DNA from: G963668345 sp965226215 | Lineage (GTDB): Bacteria > Acidobacteriota > Terriglobia > Bryobacterales > UBA6623 | DNA: 64,000 nucleotides | Direction: 5' to 3' | Assembly: GCA_965226215.1 (NCBI GenBank) | Contig: CBDDCH010000002.1 | Location: 1,612,001 to 1,676,000 of the forward strand | In this document: piece after piece, positions 17,969-28,200 of the stretch | How the letters are laid out: each line of letters opens with the position of its first letter | How positions within the stretch are numbered: position 1 is the first letter of the stretch | Translations under genes and position numbers: made by a program | The notes under the pieces: generated by a model | The model's input: the letters and a program-made list of their open reading frames with translations, nothing else | What the model was told of the DNA's origin: nothing | The model's database searches: none

Positions 17969-18081
17969 GTAGGGGCGGGCCGCTGCGCCCGCCCAGAGAG
18001 TTCTCGCGGGGTTGGGTTGCGTCATCGAATGCGACGGAGTGTGAACATCGCGAATGGGCGGACACGGCGGTCCGCCCCTAC
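17969..18081. repeat. GTAGGGGCGG-ended palindromic element
   Basis: The ends are inverted copies: GTAGGGGCGG at 17969-17978 and CCGCCCCTAC at 18072-18081. Each end is itself part of a small GC-rich palindrome (ggcgggccgctgcgcccgcc on the left, gggcggacacggcggtccgccc on the right). The 113-base element resembles the intergenic palindrome at 52784-52858. Confidence 0.7.
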
Positions 18082-18102
18082 AAATAAAGCTCGTAGTGCT
18101 TC

Positions 18103-18141
18103 TCACGCTTCGTTGCAGTGAATTTCACGCTTTGTTGCAGT
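18103..18141. repeat. Two 17-base direct repeats
   Basis: tcacgcttcgttgcagt at 18103-18119 and tcacgctttgttgcagt at 18125-18141, differing at one base and separated by five bases. Confidence 0.6.
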
Positions 18142-19505
18142 AGACAACCGAAGTAGCTTATCTCAACGGGTTAGAAGCACGAAGAGGATCGCGTGTCAGT
18201 GGTACACGCTTCTCAAAAAAAGTGCTCCTCAGGATACATCGCCAAATACGGGCAGGGTTTATCCACCGGCCAGCCGAGATCGATTTGCCGAGCTTCCGGC
18301 AGATGATCGAAGCTTCGAAGCGAAGCCTCCCAAAGTGGCTCAGAATATCTGGTGCCTGAAGAATTCGCGAACCGCACCGCCCCTTGCAGGCAACGTGCCG
18401 GCTAGTCCCCGGTCTCATTCCGGGGCACCTTTAGCTCGGCCTGGGGCCGCTGCGGTTCGCTTCCGCAGCATTTCCAGATTGAGTCGTCGGATGGCTGTCA
18501 AGAAATTTCGTTCGCACGAACTAACGCCGGCCTGAGGCCCTTCGGAAGGCCGTCGGAGGGGTCGAAAACAAGCCTGGATAAGGGCCCTGGCTAGCGGAGC
18601 TCGCCAAGGCAGCAAACTGCCGGAGAAAGGCAAAGAAAGCCAGGTCGACCATTCGGGAAAAGGTGTTGGAGTCCTACTGCAACGGGCAGAAACATTCCCA
18701 CCCTCGCTGGTCTCTGCTTGAGATGCGGGCCCCGCTCCGCAGCCACGCCACCGCAGTCTGGTTGTAGACTTGCTCGCCTATGCCGACTATTGAGCCGCCC
18801 TGTCGACTGAGTTTGAAAGCAAAGGCGATCCCGTCGATGGAGTCATCAAGACGCGCGACCTGCTGGCGAAGCTGGATCGCCAGAGCTCAAACCGGCCAAC
18901 CAAAAGCAACCGCTTGGAGTTCGCCCTTGCCGGTTCCCGGATTCACCCTGCTTCGCCCAAGGTTTGGCCTCGATTCGCCCTGAACCGCCCGATCTCTGGG
19001 GCGATTCGAGTCTTCGAAGGTTTTGAGATTCACCTTTGGTTCGCCTAGGATTCGTGGTGATTCGCCTGCAGAGTCGCCCGAACTTCCCCACTTTGCGGGG
19101 GTCCATTCACGATTTCTAGTCGGTCGCCAATTCCTCTATACCGTCCTGTTGCCACGTTTACCCCATTTCTCTGCGCGTTGGCGAGACTCTACTGTGCGGG
19201 TTTCAGTAGGCCTTGAAATCCAGGTTTTGACGGCTCCAGTGTGTCGCTGATACGCTTGTGAGGAACTGACAAGTTGACGAGCTGGAGCGATCAACAATCT
19301 CTTCCAGCTTTGCCGTCACGAGATCAAAGCAAGACACTGTCGCTTCCTCCGAAACGGAGCCTTCGTCGAGTGGCGAGAGGTGACGTGCGCCGGAAGCGCA
19401 GCCTAGGTGCCGAAAGGCAGAGACAGTCACTTGCCGCCCGCCAACTACGGCCTTCACATAACAACTTGACAACGACAGCCGTTCTCTAGAAAGGATTCGC
19501 GACCG

Positions 19506-20375
19506 ATGAACCGCAAATGGAAAACCGCGTTCCTCACAATTCTCGACTACAGGACGATGGACTCGGTGGACGTAATTGAGTCGCTACGCCGGCTCGGCTA
19601 CGAGGGCATCGAGTGGACCATGGACCCCCATTTTGACCCGGACAAGCCCATTGAGGAACTCCGTGCCCTGGTCGATCGAACGCGCGACGCGGGGATGGAC
19701 GTTTCCCAAATCATGGCCCACGAGGACCTGATCTCGCTAGACCAAGAGGCGAGAAAACGGCTCATCGACCGGATTGTGCGTACTATCGATGCTGCCGGCA
19801 AGTGCGGCGTTCCCGCCGTTAGCGTACTCACTGGGCCCGCCATTTGGGAGCCGACCGCCGTGCGAATCGGTGAGGACATGAGCGAGTCCGCCGCTTGGGA
19901 GCAGGCCATTGAGGCATTCAACACTTTCCTTGAAGCTGCGGAGGCTGCGAACGTCCTGATCACCTCCGAAGCTGTCTATGGCATGCTGGCTCATGACTTT
20001 TACACGCACAAATGGTTGGTGGATCAAACGGACCGCCCCGCTCACAGGGTGAACTTTGACCCGTCTCACCATGTCCTCTACGGCATCGAGGACATGCGCT
20101 GGCTGATCACTCAGTGGGGCGCCAGGATCGCGCACGTCCATATCAAGGACGGCATCGGCATCCCTCAGCTGGGGAAGTTTGTGTTTCCTCTGTTGGGCGA
20201 AGGGAGGGTCAACTGGAAGCAGTTCTTCGAGGCGCTCGAAGAGATCGGATACGACGGCTTTTGCAGCCTGGAGTTTGAATCGTTCCGGTTCTATCGCCAA
20301 GTGCTGAAGAACGATCCCGAAGCGGCCGCCCGAATGCTGCTGGAACAGTTGAACGCGCTCTTGCAGGAGAGTTAG
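19506..20375 (+). CDS. Sugar phosphate isomerase/epimerase (xylose isomerase-like TIM barrel)
   Basis: A 289-residue cytoplasmic enzyme of the AP-endonuclease-2/xylose-isomerase-like fold. Barrel strands and metal ligands are recognisable: EGIEWTMDPHFD at about 34-45, the glutamate of LITSEAVYG, the NFDPSHH motif, HVHIKD at about 216-221, and the closing CSLEFESF. Enzymes of this family isomerise or epimerise sugars or inositol derivatives with a divalent metal; the exact substrate cannot be read. The start ATG at 19506 has an AGAAAGGA site ahead of it. The following gene on the same strand encodes another TIM-barrel sugar enzyme, which suggests a sugar-acid catabolic cluster. Confidence 0.88.
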   Translation: MNRKWKTAFLTILDYRTMDSVDVIESLRRLGYEGIEWTMDPHFDPDKPIEELRALVDRTRDAGMDVSQIMAHEDLISLDQEARKRLIDRIVRTIDAAGKCGVPAVSVLTGPAIWEPTAVRIGEDMSESAAWEQAIEAFNTFLEAAEAANVLITSEAVYGMLAHDFYTHKWLVDQTDRPAHRVNFDPSHHVLYGIEDMRWLITQWGARIAHVHIKDGIGIPQLGKFVFPLLGEGRVNWKQFFEALEEIGYDGFCSLEFESFRFYRQVLKNDPEAAARMLLEQLNALLQES

Positions 20376-20643
20376 ACGAGAACTAAGACCTAAATCGCCC
20401 GTTGGTACGCGGATCTCCGGCGCGAGCGTGAGCCCATCACTCTCGCGGGTGGCGTAGCACTCCTCGGCCTACTGCAGCTAACATCAATAACCCTGTTGCT
20501 ATTCTATGGGCGGGCGCAGTACCCCATGGTACGCAGAAGCCGGTTCCGCACCCCGGCAAGCTTCACACGGTTACCAAGGGCAAATCATGATTCATTCATC
20601 GAGGTCCGTTGCGGGCCAGAAACCACGCTCAAGGGAGGACCGG
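20376..20643 (+). other. Spacer between the two sugar-enzyme genes
   Basis: About 270 bases with no recognisable gene. The final part carries the AAGGGAGG ribosome-binding site at 20631-20638 that sets the start of the next gene. Confidence 0.4.
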
Positions 20644-21771
20644 GTGGCCATGGTGAACCGTAGAGATTTCTTGGCGTTCGCGGGAGCAACCACAGCTGGT
20701 GTCCTAACAGGCTGCCGAGAGGGCGTTCCGCCCCCCGATGAGGCGACCATACAGCGCCGGGGCAGGCCCATCAAAATGCACGTCGGCACGCAGCGCCTCG
20801 AGCCCACGCCGGAAGCAATGCAATTCGCTAAGCGGCACGGCGTCAACCACGCTTGCATCGAACCTCTCGGTCTGGGCGACCGAGGATACTGGACTCTGGA
20901 AGAGCTCGAAAGGGCGCGTGATCTCTGCGCCCGATACGGCGTCTCAATGGACTCCATTCACCTGCGCTTCTTGTGGAGTAACCACATTGAAGGAAAGATG
21001 CGTCCGGCTATTATGCTGGCTCAGTCCCCCGAGCGCGACCGTGACATCGAGCTGGTGCACAAGACGATCGAGTCCCTCGCCAAGGCAGGAATTCCCCAGT
21101 TCATGTACAACCTGAATCTGCTCGGCGGGATGAAGGGAGGAACTTCTGAACCCCTCCGCGGCGGCGCAATGTCACGCGTCTGGCGCATGAAGGATGCTGA
21201 TGAGAATCCGCCATTGACGCGGGCCGGTAGGGTGACGGAGGAGATGTTCTGGGAACGCATTACCTACTTCCTCGACAGGGTGATTCCGGTCTGCAACGAG
21301 TACAAGATTCGAGCCGCCTGTCATCCGCACGACCCTCCCGGTCCTCCGGAGGGCTTCCAAGGAATCGTCCGAGTTCTGGGCAGTCCGGAAGGTCTCAAAA
21401 AGCTCGTTTCAATTCAAGAGAGTCCGTACCACGGCCTCAATCTGTGCCTCGGAAGCACGGCGGAGATGTTGCGAAACCCGAATGAAGAAATCCATGACAT
21501 CATTCGCTACTTTGGTGAGCGAAAAAAGATCTTCAACATCCACTTCCGGAATATCCGGGGTGGGCTGCACGACTTCCAAGAAACGTTTCCCGACAACGGT
21601 GACATGAACATGGTAAAAGTGGCGCTCACGTTGCATGAAGTCAGCTATGAAAGGATGCTGATGCCCGACCACATACCTACTCACCCGGATGACCCCAAGG
21701 GATGGCAGGCGCTTGCCTTCTGCTACGGATACATCAAGGGCGTACTACAGTCACTCGAGACGTTGGTCTGA
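20644..21771 (+). CDS. Tat-exported mannonate dehydratase-like TIM-barrel protein
   Basis: About 375 residues. The N-terminus reads VAMVNRRDFLAFAGATTAG, a twin-arginine signal ending in the lipobox LTGC, so the protein is probably exported folded and lipid-anchored. The barrel resembles mannonate dehydratase (UxuA): HACIEPLGLG, RAACHPHDPP, LCLGS, FNIHFRNIRGGLHDFQETF and MPDHIP match its metal and substrate regions. Mannonate dehydratase makes 2-keto-3-deoxygluconate from D-mannonate; export of such an enzyme is unusual, so it may act on another sugar acid. I chose GTG 20644, five bases after AAGGGAGG; ATG 20650 is the alternative. The open frame reaching back to 20506 lacks a plausible start. 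Confidence 0.78.
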   Translation: MAMVNRRDFLAFAGATTAGVLTGCREGVPPPDEATIQRRGRPIKMHVGTQRLEPTPEAMQFAKRHGVNHACIEPLGLGDRGYWTLEELERARDLCARYGVSMDSIHLRFLWSNHIEGKMRPAIMLAQSPERDRDIELVHKTIESLAKAGIPQFMYNLNLLGGMKGGTSEPLRGGAMSRVWRMKDADENPPLTRAGRVTEEMFWERITYFLDRVIPVCNEYKIRAACHPHDPPGPPEGFQGIVRVLGSPEGLKKLVSIQESPYHGLNLCLGSTAEMLRNPNEEIHDIIRYFGERKKIFNIHFRNIRGGLHDFQETFPDNGDMNMVKVALTLHEVSYERMLMPDHIPTHPDDPKGWQALAFCYGYIKGVLQSLETLV

Positions 21772-22028
21772 GGTGTGCCCCCTGCTGACAAGCACGGGAT
21801 CCTTGATCGATACACCACCCCTCGGAACGCCGATGAACATGACAGTTTTGAAAAAGCGGCGCCGAACTGACTGCCTGGGCCCAGGTGGTGGGAGATCGTT
21901 GGGATGGGAGATCCGGCAGCCTTACTCAGGACCGCGGTGAAGAATGATGAGAAGGCTTCCCGAGTTCAAGCATTCGCCGTGCCGCGCATTCCGGAGAGAT
22001 CTTCCGGCACCTCGCCCGATTCTTTCTA

Positions 22029-24821
22029 CTAGCGCGGCATTCCCTCCCGGTAGGGTTTACCTCGCTTGTACAGTTCCAGTCTCTTGAGCACCCGGCCAGC
22101 GAGATCGCCCGTCTTGCCGGCGGAGTACAATCGGTGGGCCTTGGCCGCGGTTTCCACGGCTCGCTCGAATTCTCCTATCTCAGCGTACGAAGCGGCCAAG
22201 GTGTCGAGGACCAGCGGGTTTTTGTATTCGGTGAGCTGGGCGGCGCGCTCGGCGAGGCGAACGGCTCGCTCCCCGTTGCGGACGCTGGAAGCACCGTGGG
22301 TGGCGAGGATCCATGCGATGTCGTTTGCGGGCAAGTGCCAATCGGGCTTGGATTTCTGTGCTTGACGGAAATGATCGAGCGCAGCGTCGGCCCGGCCCGC
22401 CATTTCGAGCGCCGCCCCCAAGTTGTAGTGCGCTTCGGCGTAATTCGGATCAATCCGCGTCGCCCGACGGAAGTGCCGGATGGCCTCACGATCCCGACCC
22501 CGTGAGATAAGCGCGTGGCCCAAGTTGTTGTGCGCCTCCGCAAACTCAGGATTGCTTCGCAGCGCGCGACGGATGTGGCTGATCGCCTCGCGGAGTTTTC
22601 CCTGAGACAGAAGTGCGTTGCCCAAATTGTTGTGCGCTTCGGCGTGGTCGGGGCTGAGCTGCAGTGCTTGATGAAACTGATGGATCGCCTTGTCTAGTTC
22701 TCCCTGCGAAACGAGCGCAAATCCGAGGTTGCTGCGGGCCTGGGCCTGGTTGGGATCGAGCCGTAGCGAGTGACGGAACTGTTCGGTCGCCGCCTTAATC
22801 TTTCCTTGCGACAGCAGCGCGCTGCCGAGGTTGCTTTGCGCCTCGGCATAATTGGGATTGAGCCGCAGGGCTTCTCGGAACTTGCCGATGGCTTCGCCGA
22901 GCTGGCCCTGCAACATCAGCGCAATGCCCAGATTGCTGTGGGGGGCAGCATACTTCGGTCGAATCCTTAGCGCTTGGGCATAGTGGCTGATCGCTTCGTC
23001 GAACCTCTCCAGTGACATCAGCGCCATGCCTAGGTTGTTGTGCGGCTCGGCCGCGTCAGGCTTGATCCGCAGCGCCTGACGGAAGTGCTCGATCGCGTCC
23101 TCGTAGCTGCCCTGCGACATGAGTGCCTTCGCTAGACGCATGTGCGGCTCGATGTAGTCAGGCTTGAGCTCGGTGGCCCGACGAAAGTATCGGACGGCTT
23201 CGTCAAGCTCGCCCCGCTCTTCCGCGCTCCGGCCTGCCACGTAGGACGACACCGCATCCTCTCCCAATAGCTCGGCTGCCTTTGTGGCAAGCCGCCCTGC
23301 CTCCTCGAACTTCCCAGCCCAGTCCAAGACCTTGGCGAGATTTCGTAAGGCAACTCCGTGGGCTCGTTGGTCTAGGCGACCCTCGACTTCGCGTGTTGCG
23401 GCCGCAATGGCTGCCTTATCCCAGGTGTCGGAGAATTCCACGATCTTCTGCTCGGCGAGTGTGTCGATGAATTGGAGAGCGAGCAAACGGTAGCCCCCGC
23501 TGGTTAGATGAACGTGGTCGTGGAAATAGTCAGCTCCAGGGACGCCGTTCTCGGAGCGGTCTTCGATGATCGTGGCGAAGTCGATCAGCGGCGCCTGGCG
23601 TTGATCCGCTACTTCGAGGACGATCTCCCTCATCGGTGTCAGGGTTCGAAGGGGGCAGATGTCCTCATCAAGGGCGCGGCGGAAGGCTGTCTTAGATTCC
23701 GCGTAACGTCCTAAGTCGAATAGCACAAGCCCTCGCCGGTAGTGGAGGTCAGCGTAGCGACCGTCGATCGCGGCCGCTTCGTCCAGATCCGTCAATGCGT
23801 CGTCCAATTCGCCGGCTTTCCGATCCACCCGCGCACGAGCATACAGCTCATCGAAACGGAGGAGATCCGCGCTGCTCAGGTCGTGCCGATGCTCGCTCTT
23901 GAAAGGAGAACTGTCTTTCAAGTTGGACGCCGGTGTAACCAGCACAACGTCTGCGCCCCTTGACCGGGCAATATCGATCATACGGTTAAGATTGAAGCGG
24001 TAGTGGGCAAGCACTTGCTCCCGAAGCGTCTCATCGCGTTTGTAATCTTCGGGACCCACCGCGTGGTCCAACATCGCATCGACTTCGCCTTTGAGTAGGG
24101 TTTCGGCGTTGTTGGGCTCAGCGGGCTGATTCGACGTAGCCGTCAAGATTTTTTGACCCGCGGCGTAAAGGCGAGTACGACTCGCAAGACCACCCACAGC
24201 AGTCAATGCTTTGGGGGCTTCGATGATCTCACTGTAAGTGCGGCGCTCGAGGAACTCATTATGGCCTGAGTAAATGATGAACAGGTCCGGCTGGTACTGA
24301 ATCAGCTCTTCCATCACCACGGTCACGCGATAGCTCGCGTAGCTAATGCCGCCGGCGTTGATGACTTCCCAGTCGCGAGAAGAATCAGCCACCGGTAGAA
24401 ATTCGCGGAGCCAGCCGCTAAAGGACAAGGTGTCGTCGTAGGGACGGCCGTAGGTCGTCGAACCGCCCATACTGAAGATTCGGTAAGTCCCCAAGGGCTT
24501 TTTCTTCAGAAACCGCTGCTTGTTGAACCACTTGATCTTGTTGGGGGCGGTAACCATGTAGACTTGTCCGTCTGCTGCTCTCTCCTCGACAAGAAGCGGG
24601 ATGTTCCCCGCAAAGCCGACATAAGGGTCCTCGGCGTACAAGACCGGCTCGACTCCCCAAAGTGCAAGCGAAATTTCAAGCAATACAAAAAAGCCACCGA
24701 CCGTTACTAGGGCGAACAGCGCTTTTTCCCAGGCGGGTAACTTTGTTCGCGGACGCGAGGGCTCGTGCGCGTGGGGCTTCCGTGAATGCGGGGACTGTTT
24801 GCGCCCGGATTTTCGCCTCAT
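22029..24821 (-). CDS. SGNH-hydrolase/TPR fusion membrane protein
   Basis: A 930-residue protein. A basic N-terminus and one transmembrane helix (about residues 32-52) precede an SGNH hydrolase-like domain. The four blocks are present: SMGGSTTYGR (Ser), VINAGGISY (Gly), YSGHNEFLE (Asn) and DHVHLTSGGYRLL (Asp/His). A pair of TPR units lies inside this domain, between the Asn and His blocks. After it, about 12 further TPRs of 34 residues run from about 490 to 900, with the phrase AEAHNNLG recurring. A predicted acyl-ester hydrolase or O-acetyl esterase in the envelope, with protein-binding repeats. The ATG at 24821 is the first start in frame after the upstream stop. Confidence 0.82.
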   Translation of the reverse strand: MRRKSGRKQSPHSRKPHAHEPSRPRTKLPAWEKALFALVTVGGFFVLLEISLALWGVEPVLYAEDPYVGFAGNIPLLVEERAADGQVYMVTAPNKIKWFNKQRFLKKKPLGTYRIFSMGGSTTYGRPYDDTLSFSGWLREFLPVADSSRDWEVINAGGISYASYRVTVVMEELIQYQPDLFIIYSGHNEFLERRTYSEIIEAPKALTAVGGLASRTRLYAAGQKILTATSNQPAEPNNAETLLKGEVDAMLDHAVGPEDYKRDETLREQVLAHYRFNLNRMIDIARSRGADVVLVTPASNLKDSSPFKSEHRHDLSSADLLRFDELYARARVDRKAGELDDALTDLDEAAAIDGRYADLHYRRGLVLFDLGRYAESKTAFRRALDEDICPLRTLTPMREIVLEVADQRQAPLIDFATIIEDRSENGVPGADYFHDHVHLTSGGYRLLALQFIDTLAEQKIVEFSDTWDKAAIAAATREVEGRLDQRAHGVALRNLAKVLDWAGKFEEAGRLATKAAELLGEDAVSSYVAGRSAEERGELDEAVRYFRRATELKPDYIEPHMRLAKALMSQGSYEDAIEHFRQALRIKPDAAEPHNNLGMALMSLERFDEAISHYAQALRIRPKYAAPHSNLGIALMLQGQLGEAIGKFREALRLNPNYAEAQSNLGSALLSQGKIKAATEQFRHSLRLDPNQAQARSNLGFALVSQGELDKAIHQFHQALQLSPDHAEAHNNLGNALLSQGKLREAISHIRRALRSNPEFAEAHNNLGHALISRGRDREAIRHFRRATRIDPNYAEAHYNLGAALEMAGRADAALDHFRQAQKSKPDWHLPANDIAWILATHGASSVRNGERAVRLAERAAQLTEYKNPLVLDTLAASYAEIGEFERAVETAAKAHRLYSAGKTGDLAGRVLKRLELYKRGKPYREGMPR

Positions 24822-25029
24822 GTCAACCCCGGGGGCTTGCTGGCGATCGAGAAGCCATCACCCACATCCGTAGATGCAGTCACGTCTGGACAGGAGTGTT
24901 GTTCTCGCGGGCGCGATGAATCGCGCCCTTACTAAGCATACTCAGACTGCGTCTTCAATGCGAGACGGCGGGAAGCGTGGACGATTACGCCACCTGATGT
25001 CCTGGAGACGAGTTCCCTATAGATTCGGA

Positions 25030-25075
25030 AATGTCGGGCTCGAAAGCCCGACACAGCACGCTGAAAGCGTGCGCC
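25030..25075. repeat. Pair of adjacent short hairpins
   Basis: gtcgggctcgaaagcccgac followed by gcacgctgaaagcgtgc. Two perfect stem-loops lie back to back, each with a gaaag-type centre, which suggests repeat units of an intergenic palindrome family. Confidence 0.6.
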
Positions 25076-25174
25076 ACGTCGCCAGGACGATCAGAAAGTC
25101 TTGTCTGGGACAGCTTACCAGTAAGCTTGGCTACACCCAGGGCTGGACCTCGGGTTGTGGGTCACCAGGATATA

Positions 25175-25213
25175 ACAAAAGAGCACGCCACCCGCCCCGC
25201 AAGGGGGCGGGTG
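25175..25213 (-). terminator. Rho-independent terminator of the TonB receptor gene
   Basis: On the minus strand the stem cacccgcccc / ggggcgggtg (25213-25189, loop about five bases) lies 24 bases past the receptor stop at 25237. A short T-containing tract ending in cttttg follows. Position and structure fit an intrinsic terminator. Confidence 0.7.
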
Positions 25214-25236
25214 AACAGTGTTATGCCCGCGTGCGC

Positions 25237-28200
25237 TTAGAAAACAATTCTGGCGCCGAATTGAATAAACCGTGGATTAAAGGTGGACGTCGAACGGCCG
25301 AACACCCCGCTGGACATGTCTCCGGTCACTCCCCGTAGATTGACTCGGTTCAATATGTTGAAGAAGTCAAAACGGAGTTGGAGATTACCTGTCTCTCCGA
25401 AGAAGGGCAATGGATTGTTCTTGATCAACCCCAGATCAATGTTGATCAGTCCGGGGTTGCGGTAAGGATTTCTTAGCAGGCTACCTTCCGATCCCGGCGA
25501 GGGCGCCGGGAAATCCGCCGCCGTGAACAGTCCATTGATATACTCCTGCCGGCTGCGCGAGCCGGAGAAATCTCCTGCTGGAGCGTTAGGGAGGTCCCAA
25601 TTATGCCCGTCTGCGTTGTAATCGCCGCTCCCTGGCTGAAAGCCGATCACATTTCCGTTCGCATCGAGAAGGGGCTGAAAACCAGCCTGGTTCCTGACCG
25701 CAAACGGTGCGCCGGTCTGGAACACCCACAGCGTGGTCAGCTCCCAACCGCCGAGAATACCCTTCGCCGCTCCGCTGGATCCCTTGAACGATGGGATGTC
25801 GTATACGCCGGAGAGCGCGAAGCGATGGCGGTGATCGTAGAGAGAGTCAGCTTCATAGCGCCCTGACGACAGAAGCCGCCAGTCGGGGAGGCTCACTTCT
25901 CTCCCTCGTGTGCCGTAAGCTTCCCACTCATCACCACCCCACCCAAGATCGGTAACGTGGGATAGCGTGTAGGAGGTTTGAAACGTACTCCTTCCCCGCG
26001 AATGTCGAAGCGTGACCGTCATTGCATTGTAATCGCTCTCACCTCCGTTGTTGTCCCAACGGATATTTGTGTAAAGCGGATTCAGCCGATCCAATGAGCC
26101 ATCCAGTAGATCTCCCGGGAAACGATTGTAATTGGTGGCGATGACGTAATCCCTGCTGATCGAACCGTTGTACATGATCCCGGCGACAAGACTGTTTGGT
26201 AGTGCCCTCTCGACCCCAAGGGACCATTTGTATGTCCTTTGAGAATCCAGATTCCGGTCTGTGCCCGAAGCACCGAAAACCGGGATGGACGGATCGCCCG
26301 GAATCGGCGGTGCTGGAAAACCGAAGGGAAAGCTGTCACTCTGACCGAGGGAAAAAACCGGTTTCGGGTCGCTGGTGGCAAAGAAGGTCGGGAAAATAGT
26401 ACCGCCCTGGGGGTCGGGATTGAAAGTGAGTACGTGTTCAGCCTGTTGGGTGAGTGTGACCCAGTCGTGAAAAACCCCGAACCCGCCCCGGACGACCCAA
26501 TCACCGGTCCGGCTGGGATCCCAGGCGAAACCGATTCTCGGCGAGATAGAGCGGATGGGCCTTTCCAGGACGTTATCCACCGGTCGGAGCGTGGCGCCCG
26601 CGATTTGTGAGGCAAGGTCCGAACCCGATCCTAGAACAATATTCGTAAGCCCCACTACCCCCTTGCTGGGATCGTCGTTTCCGTTGTAGGCATTGCCGTG
26701 GTCATCCCATCGAAGGCCCAGCGTGAGTGTCAGATTAGGCGCTACCTTCCATTCGTCTTGCACGAACAGGCCGAAGGTGCTCATCACATAAAGCCAACCG
26801 GAGGCGGTCTCCTGACCCGTCACCACGTTATAGGCCGGCCCGTTCTGGGTGAACGGCTTGTCCTGGATCAAATCCAGCAAGTTGTTGAACCCGTAACTAG
26901 GCCTGGCTTGCACCGCGGCAAATCCCAGAAGGTCGGACTCACCGTAGTAGTATTGGCCACCAATCTTGAGGCTATGGGATCCCTTTAGCACGTTCACCAC
27001 ATTGCGAAAAGTAGTGTGGTTCTGAATGAAGTTGGATGGTCCCCAGCCGGCGTTGATGCCCAAACCTTGGCCATCGATTCCGATGCTGGGGATCCGGAAT
27101 GGTGGCCCTGTGTCCTGTACGCCGTTGCCCTTGATCGAGAAATACCCAAAGTTAAACTGGTTCAACACCGTCGGTGAAAACGTGTGGGTCCAATTCGCCT
27201 GTGTCATCCATGAGTCACTATCGGATACGCTCTCGAAACCCCGTCGGACGGTCGTTGACTCTTTGTCCAAATCGTTCTTTAGGTAGTTAAAGTAGATACG
27301 ATCGCGAGCGTCGTTGAAGTACTGGTCACCGCGGACGCTCCATTGCAAGGCGTTGCGGAATGGACTCGGAGTAAAGGTTCCCTCGGCGACAAGGGGCAGG
27401 TCGCACGGGATATTAAAGGTGGCGGGTGTTCCACAGTCTGCGAAGACATCCTGAGCCCTGGTGACGACTCCCGTCCTGACGATCCGTTCTGGGACGTGGT
27501 CGGACAAGAGTTGTGTTCCTATCGAGCCGGGGAATGTTTGTTGTGCGAAGCTTAGGAATTCCGAGGTTTCGAACGTTTGTACCGAGTCCCCCGAGGAGCG
27601 GTTGGCGCGAAGCGCGTTGGCATTCGCAAAGAAAAACGTGTGGTTCTTGACGATTGGCCCGCCAACAGCGCCCGTGAAGTCGTTCCTCTTGGAGGGGAGC
27701 GGGTCACTACTGGTGAAAACACTGCGAGCGAGGAGATCCTGATTCGTGAAGTAATACGTTCCCGAGCCATGAAACTTGTTGGTTCCCGATTTCGTGGTAA
27801 TCGCCACGGCGATCGAGCTGGATCGGCCCTGCTCCACACTAAACGAGCTCGTCTGGATCGAGACTTCCTCAATCGATTCGGGATTGGGAGAAATATTTAT
27901 ACCTCCTGGCCAGATGTTGCTGGTCACACTGAGCCCATCCATCATGAAAAAATTGCCGGACCCGTTGCGCCCGTTGGAATTGGCGTCAATGAACTTTTCG
28001 ATCTCAAAGTTATCCGCTATGGTGTTGATATCGTTCCCGCCAAGCAGACCGGTACCCGTTACGCCCGGTGTGATCGCCATTAACCCCAGGAAATTTCTGC
28101 CTTGTAAGGGGAGGTCATGAAGCTCGCGCTCGGTAATCGTCGTGCTCACCCGTGAGTCGGCGGTAGCGAGCAGCGGGGCTTGACCGGTCACAACGACGCG

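Larger units (their letters stand above)
17700..19505. other. Gene-poor region of about 1.8 kb
   Basis: No convincing gene in either strand. It holds a GTAGGGGCGG-ended palindromic element (17969-18081), a 17-base direct repeat at 18103-18119 and 18125-18141, and from about 18935 to 19075 a cluster of attcgcc/gttcgcc/attcacc words. A few short frames look like decayed coding sequence (for example EFESKGDPVDGVIKTRDLL from about 18809), but no family could be assigned. The last 100 bases lead to the sugar isomerase gene and should hold its promoter. Confidence 0.5.
24822..25236. other. Repeat-bearing spacer between two minus-strand genes
   Basis: No gene. It contains several small perfect hairpins: gggcgcgatgaatcgcgccc near 24908-24928, cgggctcgaaagcccg near 25036-25052 followed at once by gcacgctgaaagcgtgc, and the terminator at 25189-25213. 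Confidence 0.6.

Noticed and set aside
18415..18633. A 72-residue minus-strand frame in the gene-poor region
   Set aside because: Arg/Pro/Ala-rich composition, no ribosome-binding site and no recognisable motif.
24900..25213. Repeated hairpins considered as a CRISPR array
   Set aside because: The units differ in sequence and spacing and there are no constant-length spacers or cas genes.
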